The position numbers and the translations under genes were made by a program. Under the pieces are notes generated by a model. That model was not told where the DNA came from. It worked only from the letters and a program-made list of their open reading frames with translations, and ran no database searches. DNA of 64,000 nt from positions 3,162,001-3,226,000 of the forward strand of contig NZ_JBFREB010000001.1 in assembly GCF_052114085.1 (NCBI RefSeq), given 5' to 3'. This document shows positions 51,757 to 60,408 of this stretch, piece by piece. Position 1 is the stretch's first letter. Each line of letters opens with the position of its first letter. The DNA is from Leifsonia sp052114085. GTDB taxonomy: Bacteria > Actinomycetota > Actinomycetes > Actinomycetales > Microbacteriaceae.

Positions 51757-53274
51757 ATGGTTTCCTCACCCTCGACGAAGGCAGCGACAGGCCCCCTGGT
51801 CGTCTCCGACCGCAACCCCCGCTATTTCACACCCACCGCCGGTCCGGACGCGGGAAAGGCGGTCTACCTCACCGGATCCCACATCTGGAACAACCTCCAG
51901 GACGGCATGGGTCCGGGACCGGACGCCCCAGAAGTTCCGGAGCAATCGGATTTCGCCGCGTACCTCGATTTCCTCGCGGCACGCGGACACAACTTCATCC
52001 GGCTGTGGCGGTGGGAGCAATTCCAGTCTCAAGCGGCCGGCGGCAACTTCCACCTCAATATGAGCCCGCAGCCGTGGAGCCGCACCGGGCCCGGGACAGC
52101 CAAAGACGGCAAACCGCGCTTCGACCTCGACCAGCACGATGACAGCTACTTCGCCCGACTCCGTGATCGTGTCGCCACAGCGGGCCGCGCCGGCATGTAC
52201 GTCGGCGTCATGTTGTTCGACGGTTGGGCACTCCACCTCAGCCCCGCGCCAGACCACATCGAGGGCCACCCCTTCCACGCCGACAACAACGTCAACAGTG
52301 TTGCCGCCGAATCCATCGTGGACCTGCAGGTCCTCCCGCTGGACGAGCGTGTGCAAGAGATCCAGGACCGGTACATCCGCCGAGTGATCGACACCCTCCA
52401 TGACCTACCCAACGTGCTCTGGGAGGTGGCCAACGAGTCCTCCGGCGGCGGCACGGTCGACGACGAGTTCGCGGGCTTCCTCGGCCTCGCAACCGCCCCC
52501 GACTGGGGAGACACGACCCAGTGGCAATACCGGGTCATCCATCTCGTGAAGGACCACGAGGAAGCGAGCGGCTTCGACACGCATCCCATCGGGATGACGA
52601 TGCAGTTTCCCGTCGCGATCCAGACCGCGGTAAACAAGCCCCTGCTCGCCAGTCGGGCGGAATGGATCTCACCGGGCTACGACGACGAGATCTTCGCCGA
52701 TGGTGGTCACCCGATGGCGCCGGGCTCGCCCCCGTCGCGCTGGTACGCGGACCCCCCGCTCGCCGACGGCGCGAAGGTGATCATCAGCGATTCCGATCAC
52801 TACGCACCCGGACAGGGCGACGCGCTGTGGGCATGGAAGACCTTCCTGCGCGGCCATCACCCCCTCCTCATGGACTACGGGATCATCGCCGGGTTCGAAC
52901 CCACGGATGAGAGCGCTGCGGACAGCGGCGTCCCGCCGTTCGAGACGTATGAGCCGGCGCGGTGGGCGATGGGCGACACGCGCCGCTACGCGGAGCGGAT
53001 CAATCTCGTCGAGATGACCCCGCGGGACGACGTCGCGTCCTCGGGGTATGCCCTCGTACATGCCGGTGCCGAATACCTCGTGCTGCAACCCGACGCCGGT
53101 CGCGAGCTCCAGGTGATCCTGGAGGCGGGAGAGTACCGGGTGGAGTGGTTCGACATCGAAGACCGGACGACACAGTCGAGCGATTCTGTAGCGCTCGATG
53201 AGCGGCGACAAGTCACCTTCAGCGCACCGTTCCCCCATCCTTCCGCTCTCTATCTGTCCCGGGCAGAGCGGTAG
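51757..53274 (+). CDS. Putative cytoplasmic glycoside hydrolase (TIM barrel, DUF4038/DUF6298-like)
   Basis: A 505-residue protein without a signal peptide. An N-terminal region (YFTPTAGPDAGKAVYLTGSH) leads into a TIM-barrel pattern: HNFIRLWRWEQF, GMYVGVMLFDGW, LPNVLWEVANESSGG (Asn-Glu acid/base motif near residue 225) and IISDSDHYAPG. The C-terminal beta domain (LVHAGAEYLVLQPDAGRELQ) resembles the collagen-binding-like domain that follows DUF4038 glycosidases. It probably hydrolyses a plant-derived glycoside. AGTAGAG lies before the ATG. Divergent from the LuxR-type regulator and probably co-transcribed with the DHFR-like gene. Confidence 0.75.
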   Translation: MVSSPSTKAATGPLVVSDRNPRYFTPTAGPDAGKAVYLTGSHIWNNLQDGMGPGPDAPEVPEQSDFAAYLDFLAARGHNFIRLWRWEQFQSQAAGGNFHLNMSPQPWSRTGPGTAKDGKPRFDLDQHDDSYFARLRDRVATAGRAGMYVGVMLFDGWALHLSPAPDHIEGHPFHADNNVNSVAAESIVDLQVLPLDERVQEIQDRYIRRVIDTLHDLPNVLWEVANESSGGGTVDDEFAGFLGLATAPDWGDTTQWQYRVIHLVKDHEEASGFDTHPIGMTMQFPVAIQTAVNKPLLASRAEWISPGYDDEIFADGGHPMAPGSPPSRWYADPPLADGAKVIISDSDHYAPGQGDALWAWKTFLRGHHPLLMDYGIIAGFEPTDESAADSGVPPFETYEPARWAMGDTRRYAERINLVEMTPRDDVASSGYALVHAGAEYLVLQPDAGRELQVILEAGEYRVEWFDIEDRTTQSSDSVALDERRQVTFSAPFPHPSALYLSRAER

Positions 53275-53284
53275 GAGATCGAGC

Positions 53285-53905
53285 ATGAGCAGAGTGATCG
53301 CCGACATTTCCATCTCCCTCGACGGGTATGTCACCGGCCCCGAACCCAGCCTGACCCAGGGCCTTGGCCTAGGAGGGGAAGGCATTCATGGATGGGTCCT
53401 CCAGCACCCTCGGTCATCCATCGACGAGCACATCCTGGCGACCTCGTACGAGAACACCGGCGCCGTCGTCCTCGGACGCAATCTGTTCGACATCGTCGAC
53501 GGACCCGACGGGTGGAGTGACGACATCGGGTACGGGCACGACCAGGACCAGACGATCGCCCCACCGTGCTTCGTCGTCACCCATCACCGTCCGGAACGCG
53601 TGCGCCTCAGCTCCCGCTTTCAGTTCGTGACCGGGGGTGTCCATGAAGCCATCCGGCTCGCCCGCCTTGCGGCCGGCCGCAAGGATGTGGTGGTGATGGG
53701 AGGCGCGAACGTCATCGACCAATCGGTCGCCGCCGGCCTGGTGGATCAAATCCACATCCACATCTCCCCCTTGCTCGTCGGCTCGGGCACACGCTTGTTC
53801 ACCTCCGCGGGAAAGGAGAGCCTGAGACAGAGGGATGTCGTGAGCTCTCCGCGCGCGATTCACATCGTCTACGACGTCTGCGACGATGGAGGAACAGAGC
53901 AATGA
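53285..53905 (+). CDS. Dihydrofolate reductase-family protein (RibD C-terminal-like)
   Basis: A 206-residue reductase-fold protein: VIADISISLDGYVTGPEPS (N-terminal strand and substrate loop), AVVLGRNLFD, VVVMGGANVIDQSVAAGLVD (NADPH-binding loop), and IHISPLLVGSGTRLF. It belongs to the widespread bacterial 'dihydrofolate reductase family', whose members are mostly of unknown substrate and are unlikely to be the housekeeping FolA. GGTAGGAG precedes the ATG, which is 10 bp after the glycosidase stop. Confidence 0.88.
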   Translation: MSRVIADISISLDGYVTGPEPSLTQGLGLGGEGIHGWVLQHPRSSIDEHILATSYENTGAVVLGRNLFDIVDGPDGWSDDIGYGHDQDQTIAPPCFVVTHHRPERVRLSSRFQFVTGGVHEAIRLARLAAGRKDVVVMGGANVIDQSVAAGLVDQIHIHISPLLVGSGTRLFTSAGKESLRQRDVVSSPRAIHIVYDVCDDGGTEQ

Positions 53906-53927
53906 CGATCGTCGGTGAAGGAGATCG

Positions 53928-54758
53928 ATGACCGGCACAGTGCTCGCGATCCTGGCGGCGCTGGCGTTCGGCGTCGGCGACTTCGCCGCGGGGGTCGCCT
54001 CCCGGAGGATCCATTTCCTCTTCGTCACCCTGGTTATCGAGGCGCTCGGCGTCCTCCTCGTCTGCGCTGCGCTCCTCCTCACCGGACCGCCGCCACCGGC
54101 GATCAGCTCCCTCGCCTGGGGCGCGGCCAGTGGGATCGGCTCGGCGATCGGCACCCTGGCGCTCTACCGTGGCCTCTCGCGTGGGCAGATGTCGGTGGCC
54201 GCTCCCCTCTCGGCCGTCGGCGCCGCAGCCATCCCCGTCGTCGTCGGGTTCCTGCTCGGAGATCGGCTCTCCGCCGTTGCCATCGCCGGCGTCATCCTGG
54301 CATTCCCCGGGATCTGGTTGGTGGCGAAACCAACGGCGAAAACCACGCGAGAAGGAACGACAGATGGGCTCGTCGCCGGTATGGGGTTCGCGGTCTTGTT
54401 CGTCGCGCTCCACCAGGCCGGCGACACGCTCTGGCCGGTCGCGGCCGGGCAGATCACTGCCGTGGCCATCGTCGCGATCGCGACGGCGTTGTACCGACCG
54501 CCGCTGCCCGCGCGGCTGGATCTACTCCATAACCGTGGGTGGGTCCTGGCGGCCGCCGTCCTCTCGATCGGGGCGACGATCGCGTACTTCTATGCCAGCC
54601 ACCTGGGGCTGCTCACCATCGCCGCGGTACTCGCCTCGATCTACCCCGCATTCACGATCGTGCTCGCCGTCATGCTCCTCCACGAGCGCCCGTCCCGTGC
54701 CCAATTGGCCGGACTGATCGCCTGCGGAGTCGCGGTCACTGCGATCACCGTCGCATAG
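53928..54758 (+). CDS. EamA/DMT-family transporter
   Basis: A 276-residue membrane protein with ten helices in two EamA repeats (ILAALAFGVGDFAAGVASRR at the start; FYASHLGLLTIAAVLASIYP and VLAVMLLHERPSRAQLAGL in the second). It is a drug/metabolite-type exporter or importer. GGAG precedes the ATG. It is 22 bp after the DHFR-family gene and probably the last gene of that operon. Confidence 0.9.
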   Translation: MTGTVLAILAALAFGVGDFAAGVASRRIHFLFVTLVIEALGVLLVCAALLLTGPPPPAISSLAWGAASGIGSAIGTLALYRGLSRGQMSVAAPLSAVGAAAIPVVVGFLLGDRLSAVAIAGVILAFPGIWLVAKPTAKTTREGTTDGLVAGMGFAVLFVALHQAGDTLWPVAAGQITAVAIVAIATALYRPPLPARLDLLHNRGWVLAAAVLSIGATIAYFYASHLGLLTIAAVLASIYPAFTIVLAVMLLHERPSRAQLAGLIACGVAVTAITVA

Positions 54759-55017
54759 GGCTACCGCGTGTCTTCATCATCCCCAGCATCCTCGCGCTCA
54801 TCGCCACAGTCGGACTGCTTCTGATGCAACGCAGCACAGGGTCGAAGCCTCTGAGAATGCGGGCGAATCGCCCCAGCAACGAGGAACGGGCCACCGTCGA
54901 GAACATCTCGAACTACGACGGCCTGGACGACGCCGCAGCGAAATCAGCTGTGGGGGATGGGCAAGTCTGGAAAGAAAAAACCGCCGAAATTACTGGGATT
55001 CCGGGGGTCTCGATCGG
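54759..55017 (+). pseudogene. Possible membrane-protein relic between the EamA gene and tRNA-Ser
   Basis: Directly after the EamA stop, a frame reads RVFIIPSILALIATVGLLLM and QRSTGS, a single membrane helix as at the end of small actinobacterial membrane proteins. It has no start or ribosome binding site, and the following 170 bp contains A-runs (GGAAAGAAAAAACC) unusual here. Probably degraded DNA. Low certainty. Confidence 0.3.
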
Positions 55018-55106
55018 CGGAGACGGAGGGATTTGAACCCTCGGTCCCCTTACGGGGACTCCACCTTAGCAGGGTGGTGCACTAGGCCGAACTATGCGAC
55101 GTCTCC
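55018..55106 (-). tRNA. tRNA-Ser (anticodon GCT)
   Basis: On the minus strand GGAGACG (5') pairs with CGTCTCC (3') as a 7-bp acceptor, followed by discriminator G. The anticodon stem CCACC/GGTGG encloses CTGCTAA, giving anticodon GCT (reads AGC/AGU). A long variable arm (GTCCCC/GGGGAC) and GGTTCAAATCC T-loop confirm a class II serine tRNA. CCA is not encoded. Confidence 0.95.
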
Positions 55107-55176
55107 AGCGCGACCGCGAGCGGACGCACGACTTCCATCATATCGGACGTTGCGGGGGCGTCCGAACACCGGGCTC

Positions 55177-55839
55177 TCAGGTGCCGAGCGGGACGTTCTG
55201 CGTTGCAGTTCCCAAGATCTGCGCGACCAGCAGGATCGACCAGGTGACGGCGATCGCGAAACTGGCGATGTAGACGGCGACCGCTACCCACAGCGGTGCG
55301 AGACCGCGGCCGCCGGCCACTCCACGGACGATGATGCTGCGGCCGATCGGATAGACGATGCCGAGGAACGACCACGCCCAGTGGAACGGACGCTCGACGC
55401 CGCGACGGGTCAGCTCGCGGAAGTCGAGCCACGAGAAGACGATGCCGGCTGCCGTCAGCAGCCATCCGATGCCCACTACGACGAAATACATCGGGCCGCC
55501 GAGCAGCGCGAACGGATCGCGGATGACGATGTTCGAGGAAGGCCCGAAAGACGATGCCTCGAACAACGGCTGGGGGTGCAGCAGGAACAGCAGCAGACTG
55601 CTGGCCAGCGGCAGGACCGCGACAAGCCAGATCCACACGGTGTACACCGGCGTCTCGGCGGGCAGTGGCCGTCGCTGGGCGGGCGCGTATGGCGATCGCC
55701 CGTACGGCGACGGTGCGGGTGCGGATGCGGGTGCCAGCGCGACGTGTTCAGTCCAGCGGAGGCCATCCCACCAGCGAAGCCCGCCGGAGGCCCGCGGGTC
55801 GGGGTACCAGCCGGGCGCCGGTGACGAAGCGTCCGACAT
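55177..55839 (-). CDS. DUF2510 membrane protein
   Basis: A 220-residue protein. The N-terminus has the DUF2510 motif (APGWYPDPRASGGLRWWDGL RWTEH), then a Pro/Ala/Tyr-rich linker and four membrane helices (about residues 66-88, 115-137, 150-170 and 188-212). DUF2510 is a short actinobacterial cytoplasmic module of unknown role fused to many membrane proteins. GGAGTCC lies upstream of the ATG. Confidence 0.85.
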   Translation of the reverse strand: MSDASSPAPGWYPDPRASGGLRWWDGLRWTEHVALAPASAPAPSPYGRSPYAPAQRRPLPAETPVYTVWIWLVAVLPLASSLLLFLLHPQPLFEASSFGPSSNIVIRDPFALLGGPMYFVVVGIGWLLTAAGIVFSWLDFRELTRRGVERPFHWAWSFLGIVYPIGRSIIVRGVAGGRGLAPLWVAVAVYIASFAIAVTWSILLVAQILGTATQNVPLGT

Positions 55840-55845
55840 GGGTGG

Positions 55846-56169
55846 TCAGGACTCCTTGCCGACGGCGGGCTCGCCGACGAACTGGTGCGCCTCGGAGGCG
55901 AGCTCGGGCCAGTCCTCCGCGTCGGCGATGCGGACCCAAGCGCCCTTGGCCTCGCTGCGACCGGCAGGCACCGCGGTGGCGACCCCGCGCTTCACGAGGT
56001 CGTCGGCGCGCTGCTGCGGAAGGTCGATCGCGAGGTCGGTCCCGTCGAGGTAGGCGAACAGCTTCCCGTGAACGTGCAGGCCCGTGGCGGTCACCGACAC
56101 GTCCAGGTCCGGGTCCTCGAGGAGGCCGGCGGCCAGCAGTTCGAATGAGGGTACGGGGCTGTCGGTCAT
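55846..56169 (-). CDS. TfoX/YjbR-like small protein
   Basis: A 107-residue soluble protein. HGKLFAYLDGTDLAIDLPQQ and RADDLVKRGVATAVPAG match the beta-strand/helix pattern of TfoX N-terminal-like domains ('MFG..lFa.l.g..l.lrlp'), and KGAWVRIADAEDWPELASEA forms the end. Actinobacterial members have no known function and are not tied to competence. It is 6 bp upstream of the DUF2510 gene, on the same strand, so co-transcribed. Confidence 0.7.
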   Translation of the reverse strand: MTDSPVPSFELLAAGLLEDPDLDVSVTATGLHVHGKLFAYLDGTDLAIDLPQQRADDLVKRGVATAVPAGRSEAKGAWVRIADAEDWPELASEAHQFVGEPAVGKES

Positions 56170-56309
56170 GCGATTCCTCTCGGTCGGCAACACATCGCGG
56201 AGGCCAAGTGCCAGCATGACCTTACTCGATTGAGCAGGACGAGTGGCTAAACTAGCCGCGCGCTGCCTGATCCCCTGATCAGTCCGGTGCTCGACCAAGG
56301 CGGATACAC

Positions 56310-56339
56310 ATGAAAGCTTGTACCGACACCGTCGCGTGA
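56310..56339 (+). other. Possible 9-residue leader peptide before the hemerythrin gene
   Basis: ATG at 56310 (AAGG about 9 nt upstream) encodes MKACTDTVA. Its stop TGA overlaps the GTG start of the hemerythrin gene (GTGA). The hemerythrin start lacks its own clear ribosome binding site, so coupling through this mini-ORF is plausible. Confidence 0.35.
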
Positions 56340-56800
56340 GCGACATTCCGAGGCTCGTCGCCTGGCGACGACAGCTTCTCGAGGCGCACACTCGCCTCCG
56401 TTTCGCACTCGCGACGGCGAGGGAAGCCGCCCGCGATGGCGCTGACCTCCCGGATGCCCCGCGAGACCTCCTGCTCTACTGCCACGGATTCTGCGTGGCC
56501 CTCGATGGCCACCATCGAGGCGAGGACACACTGCTCTTCCCGGCGCTCGCCGCGCAGCATCCGGAAATCGCACGCGTCGTGAGCATGCTCACCAGGGATC
56601 ACGAGCTGATCGCAGCCCTGCTCGCCCGCTTCGACGCCGCAGTACGGTCCACTGAATCGCCCGCAACCCTCGCGCTGCACCTGCAGGGCATCGCCGCCAT
56701 CATGGAGTCGCACTTCCGGTTCGAGGAACGCGAACTGGAGCCTCTGCTGGATCGACTCGAGCTCGACGCCGACCCCGGCGCCGTCTTGGGGCCGTTGTGA
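56336..56800 (+). CDS. Hemerythrin-domain protein
   Basis: A 154-residue four-helix-bundle protein. The spaced ligands of a di-iron centre are visible: AHTRLRFAL (His), HHRGEDTLLFP (His, Glu), RDHELIAALLARF (His) and HFRFEERELEPLL (His, Glu). It probably binds O2, NO or iron in the cytoplasm. The start is GTG at 56336, overlapping a possible leader ORF; a TTG at 56318 is an alternative. It is convergent with the LacI gene, 8 bp apart. Confidence 0.85.
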   Translation: MSDIPRLVAWRRQLLEAHTRLRFALATAREAARDGADLPDAPRDLLLYCHGFCVALDGHHRGEDTLLFPALAAQHPEIARVVSMLTRDHELIAALLARFDAAVRSTESPATLALHLQGIAAIMESHFRFEERELEPLLDRLELDADPGAVLGPL

Positions 56801-56808
56801 GGTTCGCG

Positions 56809-57840
56809 CTACCTCCCGGCGGCAGAGACGGGACCAGTGCTGTCGCGCACCTTCAACTCCGGCTGGATCAGGGGGATCGTGTCGGCCATCTCCCCGCGCA
56901 GAGCGCGGAGGACGCTCTCCACCGCGCGACGACCGACCTCGGTGAAGTCAAGTCGCACAGTGGTCAGGGCGGGGCGGAAGAAGGCCGACTCGTCGCGGTC
57001 GTCGAACCCGACCACGCTCACATCGGCAGGCACGCGGACACCGCGGTCTTCCAGCGCCTTGATCACGCCGAGCGCCATCGCGTCATTGATGGCTAGGACC
57101 GCCGTGATCGATCGATCCGCGGCGATCTCCACACCGGCGCGGTAGCCGGACTCCGCCGACCAGTCCGGCGACGCGAATTCGGTGGGCGCCGGCCGTCCGG
57201 CGAGGGCGAGTTCGGTCTGCCAGCCGCGTCGTCGCGCCTCGGACGCCATCCACCCCTCCGGCCCGCCGACGAAATGGACGGTGCGGTGGCCCAGGTCGAG
57301 CAGGTGTCGCGTGGCCACCTGGGCACCGAGGGTCTCATCGATGGAGACCGTGGCCGGACCGGCGGGAGAGCCCTGCTCGAAACGGACGACCGGCACATCC
57401 GCGTCCAGACGCTGCAGCACCTCGGCGGCGGCGGTCATCGGGGCGAGCACGACGATGGCGTCGACGCCGTCATCGACGAGCGAGTCCAATCCGGCCTTGA
57501 TGCTGGCGCGGTCCACCTCGGCGATGCTGACGAGGCTCGTCGCATAGCCGCTACGGCGGGCTTCATCGGCGATGCCGAACAGGGCGAGGGCCGGTCCGTG
57601 AACCGCAAGCGCGTAACTGAGCACTCCCAGGTTCATGGAACGGCTCGTCGCGAGGCTGCGGGCGGCTGAGTTCCTGCGGTACCGCAGCTGGGCGATCGCG
57701 CGCTCGACACGCTCCCGGATCTCCGGCGCGACGTTCGTGTGCCCGTTCACGACGCGGGAGACCGTCTGCTGCGAGACCCCGGCCAGACGGGCGACGTCGA
57801 CCATGCGTGCAGCGCGAGGGGCCTCGTTGATCTCCGTCAC
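56809..57840 (-). CDS. LacI-family regulator (distal gene of the sugar-oxidation locus)
   Basis: A 343-residue repressor: HTH MVDVARLAGVSQQTVSRVVN, hinge YRRNSAARSLATS, and a complete effector domain (LVDDGVDAIVVLAPM ... VSVVGFDDRDESAFF ... TTVRLDFTEVGRRAVESVLR). It is clearly paralogous to the LacI at 61368-62426 (the HTHs differ at one position). GTG at 57840 is preferred: an upstream TTG would place a perfect palindrome (57875-57894) inside the coding region. That palindrome is a probable autoregulatory operator. Confidence 0.88.
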   Translation of the reverse strand: MTEINEAPRAARMVDVARLAGVSQQTVSRVVNGHTNVAPEIRERVERAIAQLRYRRNSAARSLATSRSMNLGVLSYALAVHGPALALFGIADEARRSGYATSLVSIAEVDRASIKAGLDSLVDDGVDAIVVLAPMTAAAEVLQRLDADVPVVRFEQGSPAGPATVSIDETLGAQVATRHLLDLGHRTVHFVGGPEGWMASEARRRGWQTELALAGRPAPTEFASPDWSAESGYRAGVEIAADRSITAVLAINDAMALGVIKALEDRGVRVPADVSVVGFDDRDESAFFRPALTTVRLDFTEVGRRAVESVLRALRGEMADTIPLIQPELKVRDSTGPVSAAGR

Positions 57841-57874
57841 CGACCGGACCCGGGAGCGACCGACCGATGGGCGG

Positions 57875-57894
57875 TTGAGGGAATCATCCCTCAA
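57875..57894. promoter_or_regulatory. Putative LacI operator (perfect 8-bp arms)
   Basis: TTGAGGGAATCATCCCTCAA lies 34 bp upstream of the LacI GTG start, next to the operon terminator. It probably binds the LacI protein encoded just after it. Confidence 0.6.
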
Positions 57895-57905
57895 TTATGG
57901 CCGCG

Positions 57906-57940
57906 ACCGGCCGGGCGGCTGCGAAGCGCGCCCGGCCGGT
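57906..57940 (-). terminator. Terminator hairpin of the GMC operon
   Basis: A perfect 12-bp GC stem (ACCGGCCGGGCG / CGCCCGGCCGGT) with an 11-nt loop, 22 bp after the stop codon of the GMC partner gene. It separates that operon from the following LacI gene. Confidence 0.65.
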
Positions 57941-57962
57941 GCGGTCGGCGGAGGGCCGGCGC

Positions 57963-58679
57963 TCAGCGGCTCCCGTAGCGCAGCACCGCCGGGTGCTGCT
58001 CATACGGCCACTCCGCCTCCGGGATCATGTACTCCAGCGTCGTGTAGCTGCCGTCCATGGTCGAGGCGAGGGACGGGGGACCGGGGAACCCGATCACCCG
58101 CCAGCCGACGCGGTTGTCGTTGCCGCCGTAGACCGGGTCGCCGTAGAAACCCTGCCTCGTGTTCAGCACCAGCAGCGGGAAGAACTCGAGGAAGTCCTCG
58201 TTGACCGGCTGGTTGCCGGCGGGCGCTCCGCCGCTGCCCTGGCCGTCCGAGTCGGCGAAGACGAACTTCGCCGGCTTCTCCTTCTTGGAGATGGTCTCGA
58301 GCACGCTGTCCTGCTGCTCGTCGTCCAGGTCGATGAAGCGCGCCCCGAACTTCTCGTCGGCGATGCTGTCGAGTTCGGCGACACCGTCCCGGTAGAACTT
58401 CTGGCGGCTCTCGATGCGCTCCTGCCAGGCCTTCTCCTCCAGGCCCTCCATGCGGAGGAACCCGTTGCCGTCAGCGGCCGGGAACACGAACTGCGTCCCC
58501 GCGAGCATCCGGTCGATGAAGCGGACCACTCCCGCCTCCCTGGCCCCCGGGTGGCGGTCCGTCGGAATGATGCGCGCAGTGGCGGCCTCGACAGTCGCCC
58601 ACTCGTGCTCCGTGAAGAAGAGCGGCCCATCCGTGTCTCGTGTCGAGATCGGTACGGTGACCCATTCTGCCTGTCCCAT
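57963..58679 (-). CDS. Gluconate 2-dehydrogenase subunit 3-family protein
   Basis: A 238-residue partner subunit of a GMC dehydrogenase. FFTEHEWATVEAATARIIPT, HPGAREAGVVRFIDRML and FFPLLVLNTRQGFYGDPVYG with VGWRVIGFPG are the family hallmarks. Most relatives carry a Tat signal; here the N-terminus (MGQAEWVTVPISTRD) has none, so the complex should be cytoplasmic. AAAGGAG lies 12 nt before the ATG. It follows the GMC gene by 35 bp and probably chaperones or stabilises it, like the small subunits of glucoside 3-dehydrogenases. Confidence 0.88.
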   Translation of the reverse strand: MGQAEWVTVPISTRDTDGPLFFTEHEWATVEAATARIIPTDRHPGAREAGVVRFIDRMLAGTQFVFPAADGNGFLRMEGLEEKAWQERIESRQKFYRDGVAELDSIADEKFGARFIDLDDEQQDSVLETISKKEKPAKFVFADSDGQGSGGAPAGNQPVNEDFLEFFPLLVLNTRQGFYGDPVYGGNDNRVGWRVIGFPGPPSLASTMDGSYTTLEYMIPEAEWPYEQHPAVLRYGSR

Positions 58680-58714
58680 TGTTTTCGTCGTCTCCTTTGC
58701 GGTCGCCGTCGACG

Positions 58715-60364
58715 TCAGTCGGTCCAGCCGTGGCGGTCCACGGCGATGATGCGGTCGGCGCAACGCCAGGCGTTCGCCATGATCGTCAGCGCCGGGTTGA
58801 TGCCGGTCGCGGTCGGGAAGAAGCTCGCGTCGAACACGTACAGGTTCGGCACCTCGTGCGAACGGCACCACTTGTCCACCACGGAGTTGGCGGGGTCGTT
58901 GCCCATGCGGGCGGTCCCGAGCTCGTGCGAGGTGTTACCCGTGATGCGCTCCATGTTGACCGGCACGATCTTGGAGGCGCCGGCCGCCTCGAGGATCTCG
59001 CCGTTCTTCTTCACCTGCCACTTCTCCTGCGCGAAGTCGTTCTGGTGCGGCGTGTGCGTGATGCGGGCGACCGGGAGGCCCCACGCATCCTTCACCGTCG
59101 GGTCCAGGTCGACGCGGTTGGACTCCACCGGCAGATCGTGCAGGAGGATGCCGATCTTCATGCTGTAGTTGAACAGCTCGCGGTCGGCGTCCTTCGCCGC
59201 CTGCCCCCACGTGGGGCGGCCCGGGAAGCTCCAGTTGACGGGATGCCCGAGCATCGACGGGAAGATCAGCGAGCCGAGGATGTGCCCCCGCGACTCGTCG
59301 GTCTCGTAGAAGTCGAACGAGCACAGGTTCATGTAGTGGCCCGACCAGCCGTACAGCGGGTCGTGCAGTTCCTTGTCGAACAGGCCGACGGAGAACGAGT
59401 ACTGGTGGAAGGTCGCGTTCTTGCCGACCTGGCCGCTGCCGTTTCCGAGGCCGTCGGGGAACAGGGCGGACTTCGACATCAGCAGGAGTCGCGGGGTCTC
59501 GATCCCGCCGCCGCAGACGATGACGGCCTTGGCGTTCTGGACGAACTCGTTGCCGTTCTCGTCCTGGTAGCGCACACCGGTCGCCTTGCCGGTCTTGTCG
59601 ACGAGGATCTCGCTGACGTAGCAGTCGGACCGGAGGTCGTACAGGCCGGTGTTGATCGCATCCGGGATGAAGCTGATCAGCGTCGACGACTTGCCGTTGC
59701 CGGGGTCCGGGTACTGCTGCCAGAAACCGTTCTCGCTGAACGGCTTGCGACCGCGGTACGGCTCGGTCACCATGCCCTGCGGCATCGGGAACGTGCTGTG
59801 GCCCATCTTGTCCATGGCGGTCGCGAACTTGCGGCCGATCTGGCTGAGGGGAGCCGGCTTGGTGGGGTAGTCGCGGGTACGGCGTCCCTCCCAGCGGTTG
59901 GCGCCGCCGAGGCCCGAGGTGCCGAACTCCCACTCGACACGGGTGTAGTACGGCTCGAGGTCGTCGTAGCTGATCGGCCAGTCGACGAGGCTCGCGCCCT
60001 CGACGTCGCCGTGCAGCGAGCGCAGGCGGAAGTCGTTCACCGTCATCCGGGGCACCATGCCGCCCCAATGTGTCGTGCCTCCGCCGACGACCTGCGGGGT
60101 CGCCGAGAAGTTGGTGATCACGGCATCTTCGCTGTCGTTCTGACGGTACGTGCGCGGTTTGAGTTTGGGATCCTGCCAGATGAAGTTGCGGTTGAGGAAC
60201 TTGAGCTCATCGCCCGAGGCGTGCTCGGGCTTCAGCCAGGGTCCGCGCTCGAGACCGACGACGCGCAGACCGGCTTCGGTCAGCACCTTGGCGGCGGTCG
60301 CCCCACCTGCGCCGGCGCCGACGATGACGACGTCGACGGGCTCGGGGTTCTTGAGGGTGGTCAT
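58715..60364 (-). CDS. GMC-family FAD sugar oxidoreductase
   Basis: A 549-residue flavoenzyme. VVIVGAGAGGATAAKVLTEA binds FAD, GGGTTHWGGMVPR is the second FAD loop, and NTSHELGTARMG plus FFPTATGINPALTIMANAWR hold the catalytic His/Asn pair. It has no signal peptide. With its subunit-3 partner and a nearby aldo/keto reductase, it most resembles cytoplasmic glycoside or glucoside 3-dehydrogenases/oxidases (C3 oxidation of a sugar or glycoside); that assignment is inference. AAGGAAAGGA precedes the ATG. Confidence 0.88.
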   Translation of the reverse strand: MTTLKNPEPVDVVIVGAGAGGATAAKVLTEAGLRVVGLERGPWLKPEHASGDELKFLNRNFIWQDPKLKPRTYRQNDSEDAVITNFSATPQVVGGGTTHWGGMVPRMTVNDFRLRSLHGDVEGASLVDWPISYDDLEPYYTRVEWEFGTSGLGGANRWEGRRTRDYPTKPAPLSQIGRKFATAMDKMGHSTFPMPQGMVTEPYRGRKPFSENGFWQQYPDPGNGKSSTLISFIPDAINTGLYDLRSDCYVSEILVDKTGKATGVRYQDENGNEFVQNAKAVIVCGGGIETPRLLLMSKSALFPDGLGNGSGQVGKNATFHQYSFSVGLFDKELHDPLYGWSGHYMNLCSFDFYETDESRGHILGSLIFPSMLGHPVNWSFPGRPTWGQAAKDADRELFNYSMKIGILLHDLPVESNRVDLDPTVKDAWGLPVARITHTPHQNDFAQEKWQVKKNGEILEAAGASKIVPVNMERITGNTSHELGTARMGNDPANSVVDKWCRSHEVPNLYVFDASFFPTATGINPALTIMANAWRCADRIIAVDRHGWTD

Positions 60365-60408
60365 TCTGTGTCCTTTCCTTCTGGAAGATCTGGTTCTGGA
60401 CGGATGGG

